A stretch of 40,469 bases of DNA from a bacterium (GCA_029210965.1 JARGFZ010000010.1:45324-85792), one strand, 5' to 3'; counted from the stretch's first letter, positions 7,176-15,145 are shown. The notes: generated by a model not told the origin, from the sequence alone. A program made the numbers and translations.

Positions 7176-8169
7176 AGTCATTGAGCTCAACTATATCTCC
7201 ATCGATCAACTCGTAATCCATCGCCACCCTTTGGCCGTCAAAGACCTCCTCCCCCCACACCCTTGCGAACTTCATTTTCAAGGCCAGGTCCTTGTGCACC
7301 GTTTTGGCAAGTTCCGATACAGTAGACCCGCGTTTGACGACGAAGGGATGGTCCATGTCCGGTTCCTTGCCGGGGGGTTTGGAGAAGACCCGGATGAGGC
7401 GCATGGAGTTGGTCACATTTTCCTTGAACTCTTCCAGTCCCGAACCGGTGCGGGCCGACACGGGGTGTATCTGGGGAAGGTCCTCGATCAGTTCCGTGAG
7501 GATGGAAAGACGCTCCTCGGCTTCGTCCATGGCGCACTTGTTCCCAAGGTAGATAGACGGTAAATGGGCCCAGCCGCTTTCCTCAAATACCTTTTCTCCA
7601 TCAGAGGCAATGAGCTTTATTCTCAGGTCCTCAAGGACGGCATGAGCGGCCTCCCACTGTTCAAGGAGGTCGTCCCGGGCAAGGTCCAGAGTGAGGACGG
7701 CCATGTCGGCGTTCCTGATGAGTCCTGAGATCCAGCGCTCTGTCACGTTGGGATCCAGGGCCGGGGTGTCTACCAGCTGGATGGGGATGCCGTGGTGAAA
7801 CATCATTCCCGGTTGAGGTGTCCGGGTTGTAAATGGGTACTCGGCGATGTTCGGCTCCAGGTTGGTCATTACCGATATGAGGGAGGACTTTCCGGTGTTC
7901 ACCGGACCGATGATGACAACCTGGGCAGCACCTTCCTTCGGTACATGAGAAAGGTCGACTCGCCCGCCTCCCTTCTTTTTCGCCTGCTCGGACTGGGTCT
8001 TCCATTTGGCGATGCGTTTCTTGATATCGCCCTGCATCTTCTCGGTCCCCTTGTGCTTGGGGATGAGGCGGAGCATCTTTTCCAGCGCTTCCAGTTTGGC
8101 CTCGGGCGAGACTGCCTGCCGGAATTCTTCCTCTGCTTCTCTATATTGTGGAGTAAGGTTTGTGGACAT
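7174..8169 (-). CDS. DRG/Obg-related GTPase with C-terminal TGS domain
   Basis: 331 aa. A basic helical N-terminal region (1-80, EEEFRQAV...KRIAKWKTQSEQAKKKGGG) precedes a TRAFAC GTPase domain: P-loop GPVNTGKSS (88-96), G2 region YPFTTRTPQPG (111-121, the Obg-type sequence), G3 DTPA (134-137), G4 NKCA (210-213, where NKxD is usual), and G5 SAR (238-240). Residues about 270-331 (KRGSTVSELAKTVHKDLA...YELIDGDIVEL) form a TGS domain. This order matches DRG/Rbg-type proteins, which associate with ribosomes in archaea and eukaryotes; the bacterial role is unclear. The altered G4 motif may loosen guanine specificity. ATG start without a clear ribosome site. Stands alone. Confidence 0.85.
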   Translation of the reverse strand: MSTNLTPQYREAEEEFRQAVSPEAKLEALEKMLRLIPKHKGTEKMQGDIKKRIAKWKTQSEQAKKKGGGRVDLSHVPKEGAAQVVIIGPVNTGKSSLISVMTNLEPNIAEYPFTTRTPQPGMMFHHGIPIQLVDTPALDPNVTERWISGLIRNADMAVLTLDLARDDLLEQWEAAHAVLEDLRIKLIASDGEKVFEESGWAHLPSIYLGNKCAMDEAEERLSILTELIEDLPQIHPVSARTGSGLEEFKENVTNSMRLIRVFSKPPGKEPDMDHPFVVKRGSTVSELAKTVHKDLALKMKFARVWGEEVFDGQRVAMDYELIDGDIVELND

Positions 8170-8215
8170 TTTGGATTTATGCGGGCATCAATAGCACGTC
8201 ATTTGCTGCGTTATC

Positions 8216-8311
8216 ACCCCTCGGAAATCCTCGTCGTATGTCGGCATATACGCCTCCGGTGTTCCTCGGGACTCTGGCCTTGCATCTAACGCACTCTTGA
8301 AGCCCTCAAAC
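8216..8311 (+). repeat. modular repeat family 'CTCCGGTGTTCCTCGGG', copy A
   Basis: Left part TCGGAAATCCTCGTCG then a near-palindrome (GTATGTCGGCATATAC), then the conserved core CTCCGGTGTTCCTCGGG and CTCTGGCCTTGCATCTAA (8254-8289), then a CTTGAAGCCCTCAAA tail. Copies B (8505-8588) and C (40034-40112). Confidence 0.85.
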
Positions 8312-8504
8312 CTCCGGGTAAGATAGATTAAATAAGGGTAAAACGGCGCCTGAAAACGGGCAATCTGCAAGTTTAGTTCTTATAGATAAGTGATAGGAGA
8401 TAAGGAAAAACTTCAGCACTTATCTCATAGCAACTCGAACTTATCTTTTCCATTCTCCCGCACCGATAAGCACATCCTTTCAACTTCAGATTTATTGTCA
8501 AGTT

Positions 8505-8588
8505 ACCTCGATCCCGCCACAGGCGGGACCTCCGGTATTCCTCGGGGCTCTGGCCTTGCATCTAAACCCTTCCTGGAAACCTTCAAAG
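8505..8588 (+). repeat. modular repeat family, copy B (different central hairpin)
   Basis: Same core (CTCCGGTATTCCTCGGG, CTCTGGCCTTGCATCTAA) as copy A, but the central palindrome is replaced by CCCGCCACAGGCGGG. Tail CTGGAAACCTTCAAA matches copy A. Confidence 0.85.
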
Positions 8589-8830
8589 CTAATCATAAAT
8601 TCAGTCCGATTACGCTTCCGTCGAGCCTCATAGCTAACGCATTCTTGCGAACTTCTCGGCCGGTGTGGTTTCTCTCACATCACCCTCATTCCCCTGGTCC
8701 TGGAGTTGTGATTTTCTGACTTTTAAAATCTTGTTTTTCATAGGGTTACCATACCGTATGTGAAAAATCAGAGGTGCTATTTTCATCCTGTGAAACGCTT
8801 GACTAAGAAAAGGAAGAGTATCAGTTTCTT

Positions 8831-8886
8831 TCCACGCTCCACGCTCCACGCTCCACGCTCCACGCTCCACGCTCCACGCTCCACGG
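8831..8886 (+). repeat. 7-bp tandem array, 8 units, 4 nt from the ferritin-like stop
   Basis: Seven identical TCCACGC units and one TCCACGG, then a degenerate TTCACTA that runs into the stop codon (8891-8893) of the minus-strand gene. Confidence 0.95.
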
Positions 8887-8890
8887 TTCA

Positions 8891-9373
8891 CTAATCACCT
8901 TTTTTTGTTTTCTCAATCTCCTCTATGATCATCTGGCGATGCTGCGCCAGATCCCGGCTCATGACCTCCATGAACTTCAGGTACGTAGGGTTCTGACTGA
9001 TAATGATCTCGAAAAAACGTCCCTCGATGATGGATTCTTCGATCACCAGGGCGAAATTAAGGGCTGCGCTGAGGGTTACCTGTCCCTTCATGAGGTCGGA
9101 CGTCTTCTCGTTGATATTTTCCACGAAGGATGAAATAGCCGTGGGCTCGACCTTCAGCCCGGGCTTGAACTGATCCAGGTGTGCTTCGACCACCCTGGTC
9201 AGGTTGCCGATGATCTTTTCGTGCCGTTCTTCCTCTATAGCCAGTTCCATCCACAGGGAGGCTACGGACTTCCAATTTTCAGAACACGCCAGGTAATAGG
9301 CTGCCATGGCTGACTCTAGATGACAGAGGTTTTCCAGGGTCTGAAGTATCTGGTTGGTTCCGGCTGTGTCCAT
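8891..9373 (-). CDS. ferritin-like / rubrerythrin-type diiron protein
   Basis: 160 aa from ATG 9373 (a longer in-frame start at 9394 lacks support). Almost wholly helical; a four-helix-bundle ligand pattern is visible: Glu20 in CHLESAMAAYY, the ExxH-type EEERHEKI (Glu48, His51), EESIIEGRFFE (Glu112/113) and QHRQMI (His145). This fits the ferritin-like superfamily near rubrerythrin, but there is no C-terminal rubredoxin CxxC domain, so electron delivery must come from elsewhere. Likely an iron-binding or peroxide-protective protein. A TATAAT sits 11 nt before the ATG on the coding strand, suggesting a very short leader. The neighbouring gaps are repeat-filled; monocistronic. Confidence 0.7.
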   Translation of the reverse strand: MDTAGTNQILQTLENLCHLESAMAAYYLACSENWKSVASLWMELAIEEERHEKIIGNLTRVVEAHLDQFKPGLKVEPTAISSFVENINEKTSDLMKGQVTLSAALNFALVIEESIIEGRFFEIIISQNPTYLKFMEVMSRDLAQHRQMIIEEIEKTKKGD

Positions 9374-9443
9374 GGTGACGGGATTATACAACAATCAGCG
9401 TCCTATAGTGAAATTTCCAAAAGCTAAAAGACAGGGATCTTTT

Positions 9444-9582
9444 AACGCAGAGGAAGGCTCAAGCAAAGGGGAAGGTTGTCTTTTTAAATGCTGGTTTTAT
9501 CGCTATTATTGTAAACGTTCCTTCCCCCTGATTCCAGAATTCAGGTTTTGATTTTCTCAGCGCTCTTCGCGACCTCTGCGTT
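9444..9582. mobile_element. possible MITE-like element with 10-11 bp terminal inverted repeats
   Basis: AACGCAGAGG at 9444-9453 is inverted as CCTCTGCGTT at 9573-9582, enclosing about 120 bp with no open frame. The right end leads into the head module and heptamer array. Related ends (ACCGCAGAGT/ACTCTGCGGT) occur at 15103-15145, and fragments at 17896-17965. No transposase is present; target duplication not identifiable. Confidence 0.4.
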
Positions 9583-9601
9583 TAAACAGCTTTTGCCTTT
9601 C
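9574..9601 (+). repeat. head module of a composite repeat, copy 2
   Basis: CTCTGCGTTTAAACAGC followed by TTTTGCCTTTC, in the same orientation and followed at once by a heptamer array, as at 5301 and 15137. Confidence 0.7.
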
Positions 9602-9636
9602 TTCTACGTTCTGCATTCTAGGTTCTACATTCCAAG
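9602..9636 (+). repeat. 7-bp tandem array, 5 units
   Basis: Units TTCTACG, TTCTGCA, TTCTAGG, TTCTACA, TTCCAAG, ending 19 bp before the polX start. Confidence 0.85.
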
Positions 9637-9654
9637 TTGTGCTAAATTGGCCCC

Positions 9655-11373
9655 ATGGATAAAAAAGCCATCTCCAACGCCCTCGATGAAGCCTCCGTCC
9701 TCATGGAACTTGCCGGGGACAACCCCTTCCGGGTGCGCGCCTACAGTAACGCTTCGCGCATCGTGCGGGCCTACGCCGGAGACCTTGCCGAGGCGGTGGC
9801 CGACGGGTCTATTCGGTCCATCAAGGGCATCGGTCCAGCCATAGCAGGCGACATCGCCGAACTGCTGGAATCGGACGATCCGCCCTTTTTGCAGGAGCTC
9901 AGATCAAGGTTCCCCGAAGGGGTCCTGGGCATGCTCCGCATCCCGGGCCTGGGCCCGAAAAAGATCAGGGCCCTCATGGAGGAGCTCGATATTACCTCCA
10001 TAGGAGAACTGGAATACGCCTGCAAGGAGAACAGGCTTCTTGAGCTTCCCGGGTTCGGGGCAAAGACCCAGGAGAATATACTCAAGGGGATCGCCAGCCT
10101 CACGGCCTATGCCGGACGCTACCTGGCCGATACGGTGAGGGCTGAGGCCGACCAGATCGCCCATGCCCTGCGAGAGGTTCAGGGTGCCCAACGGGTAGAA
10201 GTCGCCGGGTCTTTAAGACGGCGGAAGGAAGTGGTCAAGGACATGGACATCGTGGCCTCCGGGGACCCGGGTCCCCTTATGGACGCGGTGGCAGCCCATT
10301 CCCTTGTGGAGGAGGTCACGGCCCGTGGGGATACCAAGCTCACAGCTCACCTTAGATCCGGCCTCAACCTTGACCTCAGGGTCGTTCCTGACGCCTCGTT
10401 CCCCTACACCCTTCAGCACTTTTCCGGGAGCAAGGAGCACAACATCGCATTAAGAGGCAGGGCCCATGCCTTGGGGCTCAAATCCAACGAGTACGGACTG
10501 TTCAAAGGAGAAAAGAACATCCCGTGCAAGGGTGAAGAAGATATCTATAAAAAACTCGGGCTGGCCTTCATCCCTCCGGAGCTTCGGGAGGATATGGGGG
10601 AGTTTGAAGCTGCCGAAAAGGGAGAACTTCCCGAACTGGTGGAACCGGAAGACCTTAAAGGCGCCCTGCACGTGCACACCATTGCCAGCGACGGTTCCGC
10701 GACATTGGAGGAGATGGTCCAGGCGGCCAGGGACCTGGGTCTTTCCTACATCGGGATCACGGAGCACTCAGCCTCGGCCAGGTACGCCCGGGGTCTGGAA
10801 CCGGAGAGGGTTACCCGGGAGGCAGATCTTATAGACAGGCTCAATCACAAAATCAAGGATTTTGTGATCTTAAAGGGCATAGAATCAGATATCCTCCCGG
10901 ATGGTTCCCTGGATTATCCCGACGAGGTCCTGGCTTCCTTCGACTTCGTCATAGGGTCTGTTCATTCGAACTTCACCATGCAGGAAAAGGAGATGACGGC
11001 CAGGATCTGCCGGGCCCTGGAGAACCCCTACCTTGACATCCTCGGCCATCCCACAGGGAGGCTGCTTCTCACCCGGGAACCCTACGCTGTGGACATGGAG
11101 CAGGTGCTCACCTGCGCCGCGAAACATAATAAAGCCATCGAACTCAACGCCCACCCCTACCGCCTGGACATCGACTGGCGTCTCCTGCCCCAGGCGAAGA
11201 AGCTGGGGATAAAGATCGCCATCTGTCCGGATGCCCACAGCACCGCGGAACTGGGATATACGTTCTATGGACTTGGAGTCGCACGGAAGGGGTGGTTGGA
11301 AAAAGAAGATGTTCTCAACAGTCTGACGGCCGATGAGTTGAGAAGTTATTTCGCCAACAGGCGGGCGAAATAA
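9655..11373 (+). CDS. polX: family X DNA polymerase with PHP domain
   Basis: 572 aa, the usual length of bacterial PolX. N-terminal helix-hairpin-helix region (SIRSIKGIGPAIAGDIAELL, about 59-78; LRIPGLGPKKIRALMEEL, about 95-112), polymerase palm with the nucleotidyltransferase motif VAGSLRRRKEVVKDMDIV (about 182-199) and a later catalytic Asp in LNLDLRVV, then a PHP domain from about 335: HVHTIASDG, ITEHSAS, KGIESDILPDG, GSVHSNF, LGHPTGR, ELNAHPYR and DAHS supply the metal-binding His/Asp set. Bacterial PolX fills short gaps in base excision repair and the PHP domain gives 3'-5' exonuclease or phosphatase activity. ATG start with only a weak ribosome site. Codirectional with the endonuclease III gene downstream, consistent with a shared repair role. 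Confidence 0.95.
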   Translation: MDKKAISNALDEASVLMELAGDNPFRVRAYSNASRIVRAYAGDLAEAVADGSIRSIKGIGPAIAGDIAELLESDDPPFLQELRSRFPEGVLGMLRIPGLGPKKIRALMEELDITSIGELEYACKENRLLELPGFGAKTQENILKGIASLTAYAGRYLADTVRAEADQIAHALREVQGAQRVEVAGSLRRRKEVVKDMDIVASGDPGPLMDAVAAHSLVEEVTARGDTKLTAHLRSGLNLDLRVVPDASFPYTLQHFSGSKEHNIALRGRAHALGLKSNEYGLFKGEKNIPCKGEEDIYKKLGLAFIPPELREDMGEFEAAEKGELPELVEPEDLKGALHVHTIASDGSATLEEMVQAARDLGLSYIGITEHSASARYARGLEPERVTREADLIDRLNHKIKDFVILKGIESDILPDGSLDYPDEVLASFDFVIGSVHSNFTMQEKEMTARICRALENPYLDILGHPTGRLLLTREPYAVDMEQVLTCAAKHNKAIELNAHPYRLDIDWRLLPQAKKLGIKIAICPDAHSTAELGYTFYGLGVARKGWLEKEDVLNSLTADELRSYFANRRAK

Positions 11374-11394
11374 CGAAACGGGGTGTCGGCGAAA

Positions 11395-11411
11395 TCACGC
11401 CGTTGGCGTGA
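11395..11411. repeat. 7-bp-stem hairpin TCACGCC/GGCGTGA, copy 1
   Basis: TCACGCC-GTT-GGCGTGA, 21 nt after the polX stop. The same stem with other loops recurs at 15116-15132 (TCT loop, one G-T pair) and 19604-19620 (CAA loop). Confidence 0.7.
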
Positions 11412-11583
11412 CAGGCGGGGAACCGGGGGACGGTCAAAAGCCGTAACGCAGTGGGCCGTAGTAAGAATAATGGGGAATATTATGTTTAACTATATCAATG
11501 CCAGGGTCGCGAGCATCAGATGGCGCTATTATATCGACTAGGATTTTTTTAAAATATATTCTGAGGTACGACAAAGTGTTTTC

Positions 11584-11615
11584 TCTCCGTTTTCCCTCGT
11601 CCCCGTTTCACCGTT
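11584..11615 (+). repeat. 8-bp tandem array, 4 units
   Basis: Units TCTCCGTT, TTCCCTCG, TCCCCGTT, TCACCGTT, 24 nt upstream of nth. Shares the TCNCCNNN pattern with the arrays at 12347-12378 and 16346-16385. Confidence 0.7.
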
Positions 11616-11639
11616 TCGGGAGCGCTGAAAGGATACTGA

Positions 11640-12287
11640 ATGAGCGAATCTCAATCAAAGCGAAGTCAGCGATGCCAGGCTATCGATACCATTTTAAGTC
11701 AACGCTACCCCAACGACACGGCTCTGCGGTTCGAAAGTACACTCCAGCTGCTTGTTGCCACGATCCTTTCCGCCCAGTGCACCGACGCACAGGTGAACAA
11801 GGTGACTCCAGAGTTATTCAAAAAATACCCGGATGCGAAGGCCTTCGCCAAGGCTGACATGGAAGAGTTGGAGCAGATGATCTTCTCCACCGGGTTCTAC
11901 CGGCAGAAGGCCAAGTCCATCAAGGGGTGCGGCATGGCCATCGTGGAGAATTTCGGTGGGGAGGTTCCCCGCACGCTGGAGGACATGGTAAAGCTTCCGG
12001 GTGTGGGGAGAAAGACCGGCAACCTGGTCCTGGGCATCGCCGAAGGCCTACCTGGAGTGGTGGTGGACACCCACGTTACTAGACTGGCGGGCCGCATGGG
12101 GCTGACGGTAAACAAAAATCCGGAGAAGATCGAAAAGGACATCAACGAACTGCTGCCCCCGGAGCGATGGATGGCCATCTCCAGCGAGCTGATCTACCTG
12201 GGGAGGGAGTTTTGTCCTGCGAGAAAGCCTAAATGCGGAGAGTGCCCCGTTGCTGAATTATGCTCAAAGGTAGGAGTCGAGGCATAA
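11640..12287 (+). CDS. nth: endonuclease III (DNA glycosylase/AP lyase)
   Basis: 215 aa, normal length. Helix-hairpin-helix LPGVGRKTGNLVLG (about 118-131) with the catalytic Lys, followed by VVDTHVTRL containing the catalytic Asp. The C-terminal iron-sulfur cluster loop is complete: C-x6-C-x2-C-x5-C in CPARKPKCGECPVAELC. Removes oxidised pyrimidines and cleaves the abasic strand in base excision repair. ATG start with AAAGGA about 7 nt upstream. Follows polX in the same direction across a 266-bp gap containing a hairpin and an octamer array; convergent with the beta-helix gene. Confidence 0.97.
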   Translation: MSESQSKRSQRCQAIDTILSQRYPNDTALRFESTLQLLVATILSAQCTDAQVNKVTPELFKKYPDAKAFAKADMEELEQMIFSTGFYRQKAKSIKGCGMAIVENFGGEVPRTLEDMVKLPGVGRKTGNLVLGIAEGLPGVVVDTHVTRLAGRMGLTVNKNPEKIEKDINELLPPERWMAISSELIYLGREFCPARKPKCGECPVAELCSKVGVEA

Positions 12288-12298
12288 TTCACCGAAGA

Positions 12299-12378
12299 GG
12301 GGAAAAGGAGAAAAGGTGAAAAGGAGAATAAACATTCCATGCCTTCTCCCCTCATCCCCTCTTCTCCTCTTCACCTCA
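12299..12378. terminator. inverted pair of 8-bp arrays between convergent genes; likely bidirectional terminator
   Basis: Left array 12299-12330: GGGGAAAA, GGAGAAAA, GGTGAAAA, GGAGAATA. Right array 12347-12378: TCCCCTCA, TCCCCTCT, TCTCCTCT, TCACCTCA. Each has four units, one purine-rich and the other pyrimidine-rich, so the strand can fold into a long imperfect hairpin with a 16-nt loop. The right array abuts the stop codon (12379-12381) of the beta-helix gene; the left lies 11 nt after the nth stop. Confidence 0.75.
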
Positions 12379-14877
12379 TCAGGGGAGGATGATAACCATC
12401 CCAAGGTCCCCATCATCCTCCCTGTCAAACACCATATCCCTTAAAGTCTTACCGTCTGACAGGTCAAAGAGTCCTCCCCGCACCTCCACATCCTCCGTGA
12501 CGAGGATCCCCAGTTTGATGTGGTAATCGCGGCTGGCTTTAAAAGTGTTCCCGGTGAGGGTGACATTTTCCGGGTTGTCGGTGACGAAGATCCCCGTTGC
12601 GTTGGAGTCAAAGAGGTTGCCCGACACGATCCCGCCGTTTTTGTGAAAGCGCATGCCGGTGTTGTTCAGCTCGAAGGCGTTGCCGGTGATCTCAACATCG
12701 CTCCTGGAAAAGCGAAGGGCCATATCATTTGATATAAAAACCGAGTCCCTGACGATCACCTTTCCGGCGTCTCTGGCATGGATGCCGGTGGCGGCACGAA
12801 ATATGTAGCAGTTTTCAAAGACGGCTCCCTGCCCTCCGGTGAGGTTCACAGCCCCCCACTGGGCCCTTCCAGGCCCCTCTTCAGAGTTCAGCTCAAACAT
12901 GGTTCGGCGGGCAGGAGCGAAGGTGATGGGGTTGTCCATGGTTCCCACAGCCTCCAGTTTTCCCATGACGTGCAGCTCGGAAGAGGGGAAGCTGGGGTGG
13001 TCGGAGCACAGGTCAAACAGGGAGTCTTGAGGAACCTCTGAGAAAAACACCGAGGTCCCAGGTGTCAGACGCACCGTTGTTTCGGGTGAGGTGATGACAT
13101 CGCCAACCACCAGAAGGTCCCCTTCCAGGTCTTCCCTTGGAGGGTTCATACCTGGAAAAAGTACAAGGAACCTCCTGGGATCCGCTGTAAGCACCTGACC
13201 TATCCCCCCCTCATCGCTGCCGTCGTAAATCATCTCCGGAGCTGGCCCGGAGCCTGTGCCCCAGTCGTTTCCCCTGGCGTCCACAACGGTAGATCCGTTG
13301 TTGTCCACCTCGAACCGCCCGTTTCCCGCAATGCGGTTCCCGTAGGCCGTCACTTCGGCGTCGGTTACAGATAGGCCTGTAAATCCGTTGCCGGTCAGCC
13401 TGCTCTCGCGGACCGTGGCTTTGACGTTGTTAAGGGAAAGGCCCTCGGTGAGGTTCCCCATGACGGCTGCCTCCCGGATAGACACATTTTCGCCATCACC
13501 CTTGAAACGAGGCCCCCTGACGTTGCCGGTAATGACGGCCCGGTTCAGGGTCGTTTCAGACTCCCTGGATACGAAACTTTCGGTGAAACTACCGGTGACA
13601 AAAATATCCGACGCGGTCACGCTGGAGCGCAGAAAATTGATCCCCGCCACGTTATCGATTGCAGCAACGTTTGAGAGGTTAACCTCGCTGTCTCTGAAGC
13701 GTGCTCCGCTCTGGTTGCGGCGCAAGATCACCCGGTCAATGCGGGTGCTCTCGGACTCCTGGAACTGGATGCCCCGCAGGTTGTCTTCGAAAATGGCGTG
13801 ATCGAGGCGGACCTTGGAAAAATGGGTGTGGAACGCCTTCACCCCGCGGCGGAAGACAGCGTACTGAACGAGGTTGTCTGTGGAGTCAGAGGCGATGATA
13901 CTCAGGCTGTCCCAGGCCCCGGGACCGGCAGCCTGGTCCTGGGCATCGAAGAGGACCCAATCGTCCTCCTCTCCCAGAACCTGAACCGTTCCCTGAACGA
14001 TGATCCAGGATTCACCGAGGCCGTCGGAATTGGTATCGCGTGGGGAGAAAAGGACATGTGTTCCCGCTTCGATAGTGAGGGTGGCTTCCGGCATGACCGC
14101 CACCTGCCCCTCAACGACCACCGTACCTGACCAGGAGGTGTCCTCGGTGAGAGCCACCTCGCCCAGGTACTCCCGGGTTATCGGGGGAGTGTCCTGGATG
14201 ACCGGCAGGATTTCCCGGAACTGGATATCCATTGGCTCAGCCGTGAGAGCCAGGGCTCCATCTTCGTTGCCTGTAAATGTGTCGGTGGGACTTCGCAGAG
14301 GGTTGGCCGTGTGCCAGGCGGCCGTGGCCATGCTGTTGCCGTCAAAGGTGTTGTCAGCCAGCTCCACCCAGGCACCCAATGCGGCGGCGATCCCCACTTC
14401 ATTGTTTTCAAAGGTGCTGTTCGTTACCCGGGCGGTGCCGTGCAACATCATGAGTCCGTACTGGGCACCAGCTACCCTGGAACCCCTGATCGTTATGTCG
14501 GCCTCTGGTGTAGCTGCGATGATGCCGCCCCAGAAGCCTTTGGATCTGTTTTGCGTCCCGACAGTTGTTCCGTCCACGAGGAGGGAGCCGCGTACCACAA
14601 TCTCGGTCTGGGTAGTGACGAACTGGGAGTCGGTGCGTGTCCCCTCGCTGGGGACCACCGTCACCTGGGTGCCGGGAAGGAATGTGAGGGTAATCCCCTC
14701 CGGGACGAGAAGATCCTGGGCAATGGTGACCTTGCCGGATACGGTGGTATCGGTGGTCACAGTCTCGGCAAGGACGATGGGCTTTTCCACATCGCCTGTC
14801 ATGACAACGCTATGAGGCGCCGCACAGGAGGGGAGCGCCGCCACAATGAATAAAAGAATACAGGCGGCGCGGTCCAA
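12379..14877 (-). CDS. large right-handed beta-helix lipoprotein with three repeated modules
   Basis: 832 aa from TTG 14877 (AGGGGG 3 nt upstream). The longer frame to 14961 runs through a palindromic element and a heptamer array and is unlikely. From this TTG a lipoprotein signal follows: DR, hydrophobic ILLFIVAAL, then LPSC with Cys18 as the candidate lipidated residue. The mature chain is dominated by NosD/pectate-lyase-type beta-helix rungs (repeated patterns such as NTFDGNSM, NAFELNNTG, NLFDSNATG, NTFKASRD). Three copies of a longer module occur near residues 25-110, 240-330 and 585-680: a strand-rich start, TLTIEAGTHVLF or TVRLTPGTSVFF, then a xVxGxLxVxGT turn and (V/I)xF. Probably an extracellular or outer-membrane-anchored carbohydrate-binding or structural protein; no catalytic motif was recognised. 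Convergent with nth. Confidence 0.75.
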   Translation of the reverse strand: MDRAACILLFIVAALPSCAAPHSVVMTGDVEKPIVLAETVTTDTTVSGKVTIAQDLLVPEGITLTFLPGTQVTVVPSEGTRTDSQFVTTQTEIVVRGSLLVDGTTVGTQNRSKGFWGGIIAATPEADITIRGSRVAGAQYGLMMLHGTARVTNSTFENNEVGIAAALGAWVELADNTFDGNSMATAAWHTANPLRSPTDTFTGNEDGALALTAEPMDIQFREILPVIQDTPPITREYLGEVALTEDTSWSGTVVVEGQVAVMPEATLTIEAGTHVLFSPRDTNSDGLGESWIIVQGTVQVLGEEDDWVLFDAQDQAAGPGAWDSLSIIASDSTDNLVQYAVFRRGVKAFHTHFSKVRLDHAIFEDNLRGIQFQESESTRIDRVILRRNQSGARFRDSEVNLSNVAAIDNVAGINFLRSSVTASDIFVTGSFTESFVSRESETTLNRAVITGNVRGPRFKGDGENVSIREAAVMGNLTEGLSLNNVKATVRESRLTGNGFTGLSVTDAEVTAYGNRIAGNGRFEVDNNGSTVVDARGNDWGTGSGPAPEMIYDGSDEGGIGQVLTADPRRFLVLFPGMNPPREDLEGDLLVVGDVITSPETTVRLTPGTSVFFSEVPQDSLFDLCSDHPSFPSSELHVMGKLEAVGTMDNPITFAPARRTMFELNSEEGPGRAQWGAVNLTGGQGAVFENCYIFRAATGIHARDAGKVIVRDSVFISNDMALRFSRSDVEITGNAFELNNTGMRFHKNGGIVSGNLFDSNATGIFVTDNPENVTLTGNTFKASRDYHIKLGILVTEDVEVRGGLFDLSDGKTLRDMVFDREDDGDLGMVIILP

Positions 14878-14882
14878 TGTCC

Positions 14883-14920
14883 CCCTCGACAAGCTCGGGG
14901 CCCTGAGCTTTGTCGAAGGG
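14883..14920. repeat. REP-type double palindrome, copy 2, flanked by an 11-bp direct repeat
   Basis: Arms CCCTCGACAAGCTC (14883-14896) and GAGCTTTGTCGAAGGG (14905-14920) form a long hairpin. GTCCAATGTCC occurs on both sides (14872-14882 and 14925-14935). The left end supplies the ribosome-site-like GGGGG for the beta-helix gene. Confidence 0.75.
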
Positions 14921-14945
14921 CAAAGTCCAATGTCCAAAGATTTTA

Positions 14946-15012
14946 ACCGTTCACCGTTCACTTTTTACCTTTCACTGAAAGTTCCGTAATTGGTGATTCG
15001 TAATTCGTGATT
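14946..15012 (+). repeat. two adjacent 7-bp arrays, 4 units each
   Basis: 14946-14973: ACCGTTC twice, ACTTTTT, ACCTTTC. 14985-15012: CGTAATT, GGTGATT, CGTAATT, CGTGATT. Eleven bases separate them. Confidence 0.8.
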
Positions 15013-15049
15013 TGAAAATTCTAATCCTGTCATGGGGCCATTTCCCGGT

Positions 15050-15077
15050 CGAGTCACCAGTCACGAATAGGATTCAA
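15050..15077 (+). repeat. 7-bp tandem array, 4 degenerate units
   Basis: Units CGAGTCA, CCAGTCA, CGAATAG, GATTCAA; words resemble the array at 1863-1890. Confidence 0.5.
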
Positions 15078-15102
15078 GGTCCAAAATCCAGGCAATTCTT
15101 TA

Positions 15103-15145
15103 ACCGCAGAGTCCGTCGCGCCTCTGGCGTGAGGTACTCTGCGGT
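15103..15145. repeat. nested double hairpin
   Basis: Outer 10-bp stem ACCGCAGAGT (15103-15112) with ACTCTGCGGT (15136-15145); inside it the 7-bp TCGCGCC/GGCGTGA hairpin (15116-15132). The outer right arm is the beginning of the head module. Confidence 0.75.

Larger units (their letters stand above)
8170..8890. other. 721-bp repeat-rich intergenic region
   Basis: No convincing gene. Holds two copies of a 70-90 bp modular repeat (8216-8311 and 8505-8588), a further partial match (CTAACGCATTCTTG near 8633-8647), and an eight-unit heptamer array at the right end. Short open frames over the repeats on the minus strand share words such as RGTPEA / SPEEY, but only because the DNA repeat is shared. 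Confidence 0.7.

Noticed and set aside
8188-8561. two short minus-strand frames with similar words (RGTPEA, SPEEY)
   Set aside because: Similarity comes from the underlying DNA repeat copies A and B, no ribosome sites, and the same words recur only over copy C at 40034.
7116-8886. CRISPR array
   Set aside because: Units are 7 bp, contiguous, without spacers, and no cas genes are present.
11482-11541. 19-aa open frame between polX and nth
   Set aside because: Too short, no good ribosome site, and no hydrophobic or basic pattern to support translation.
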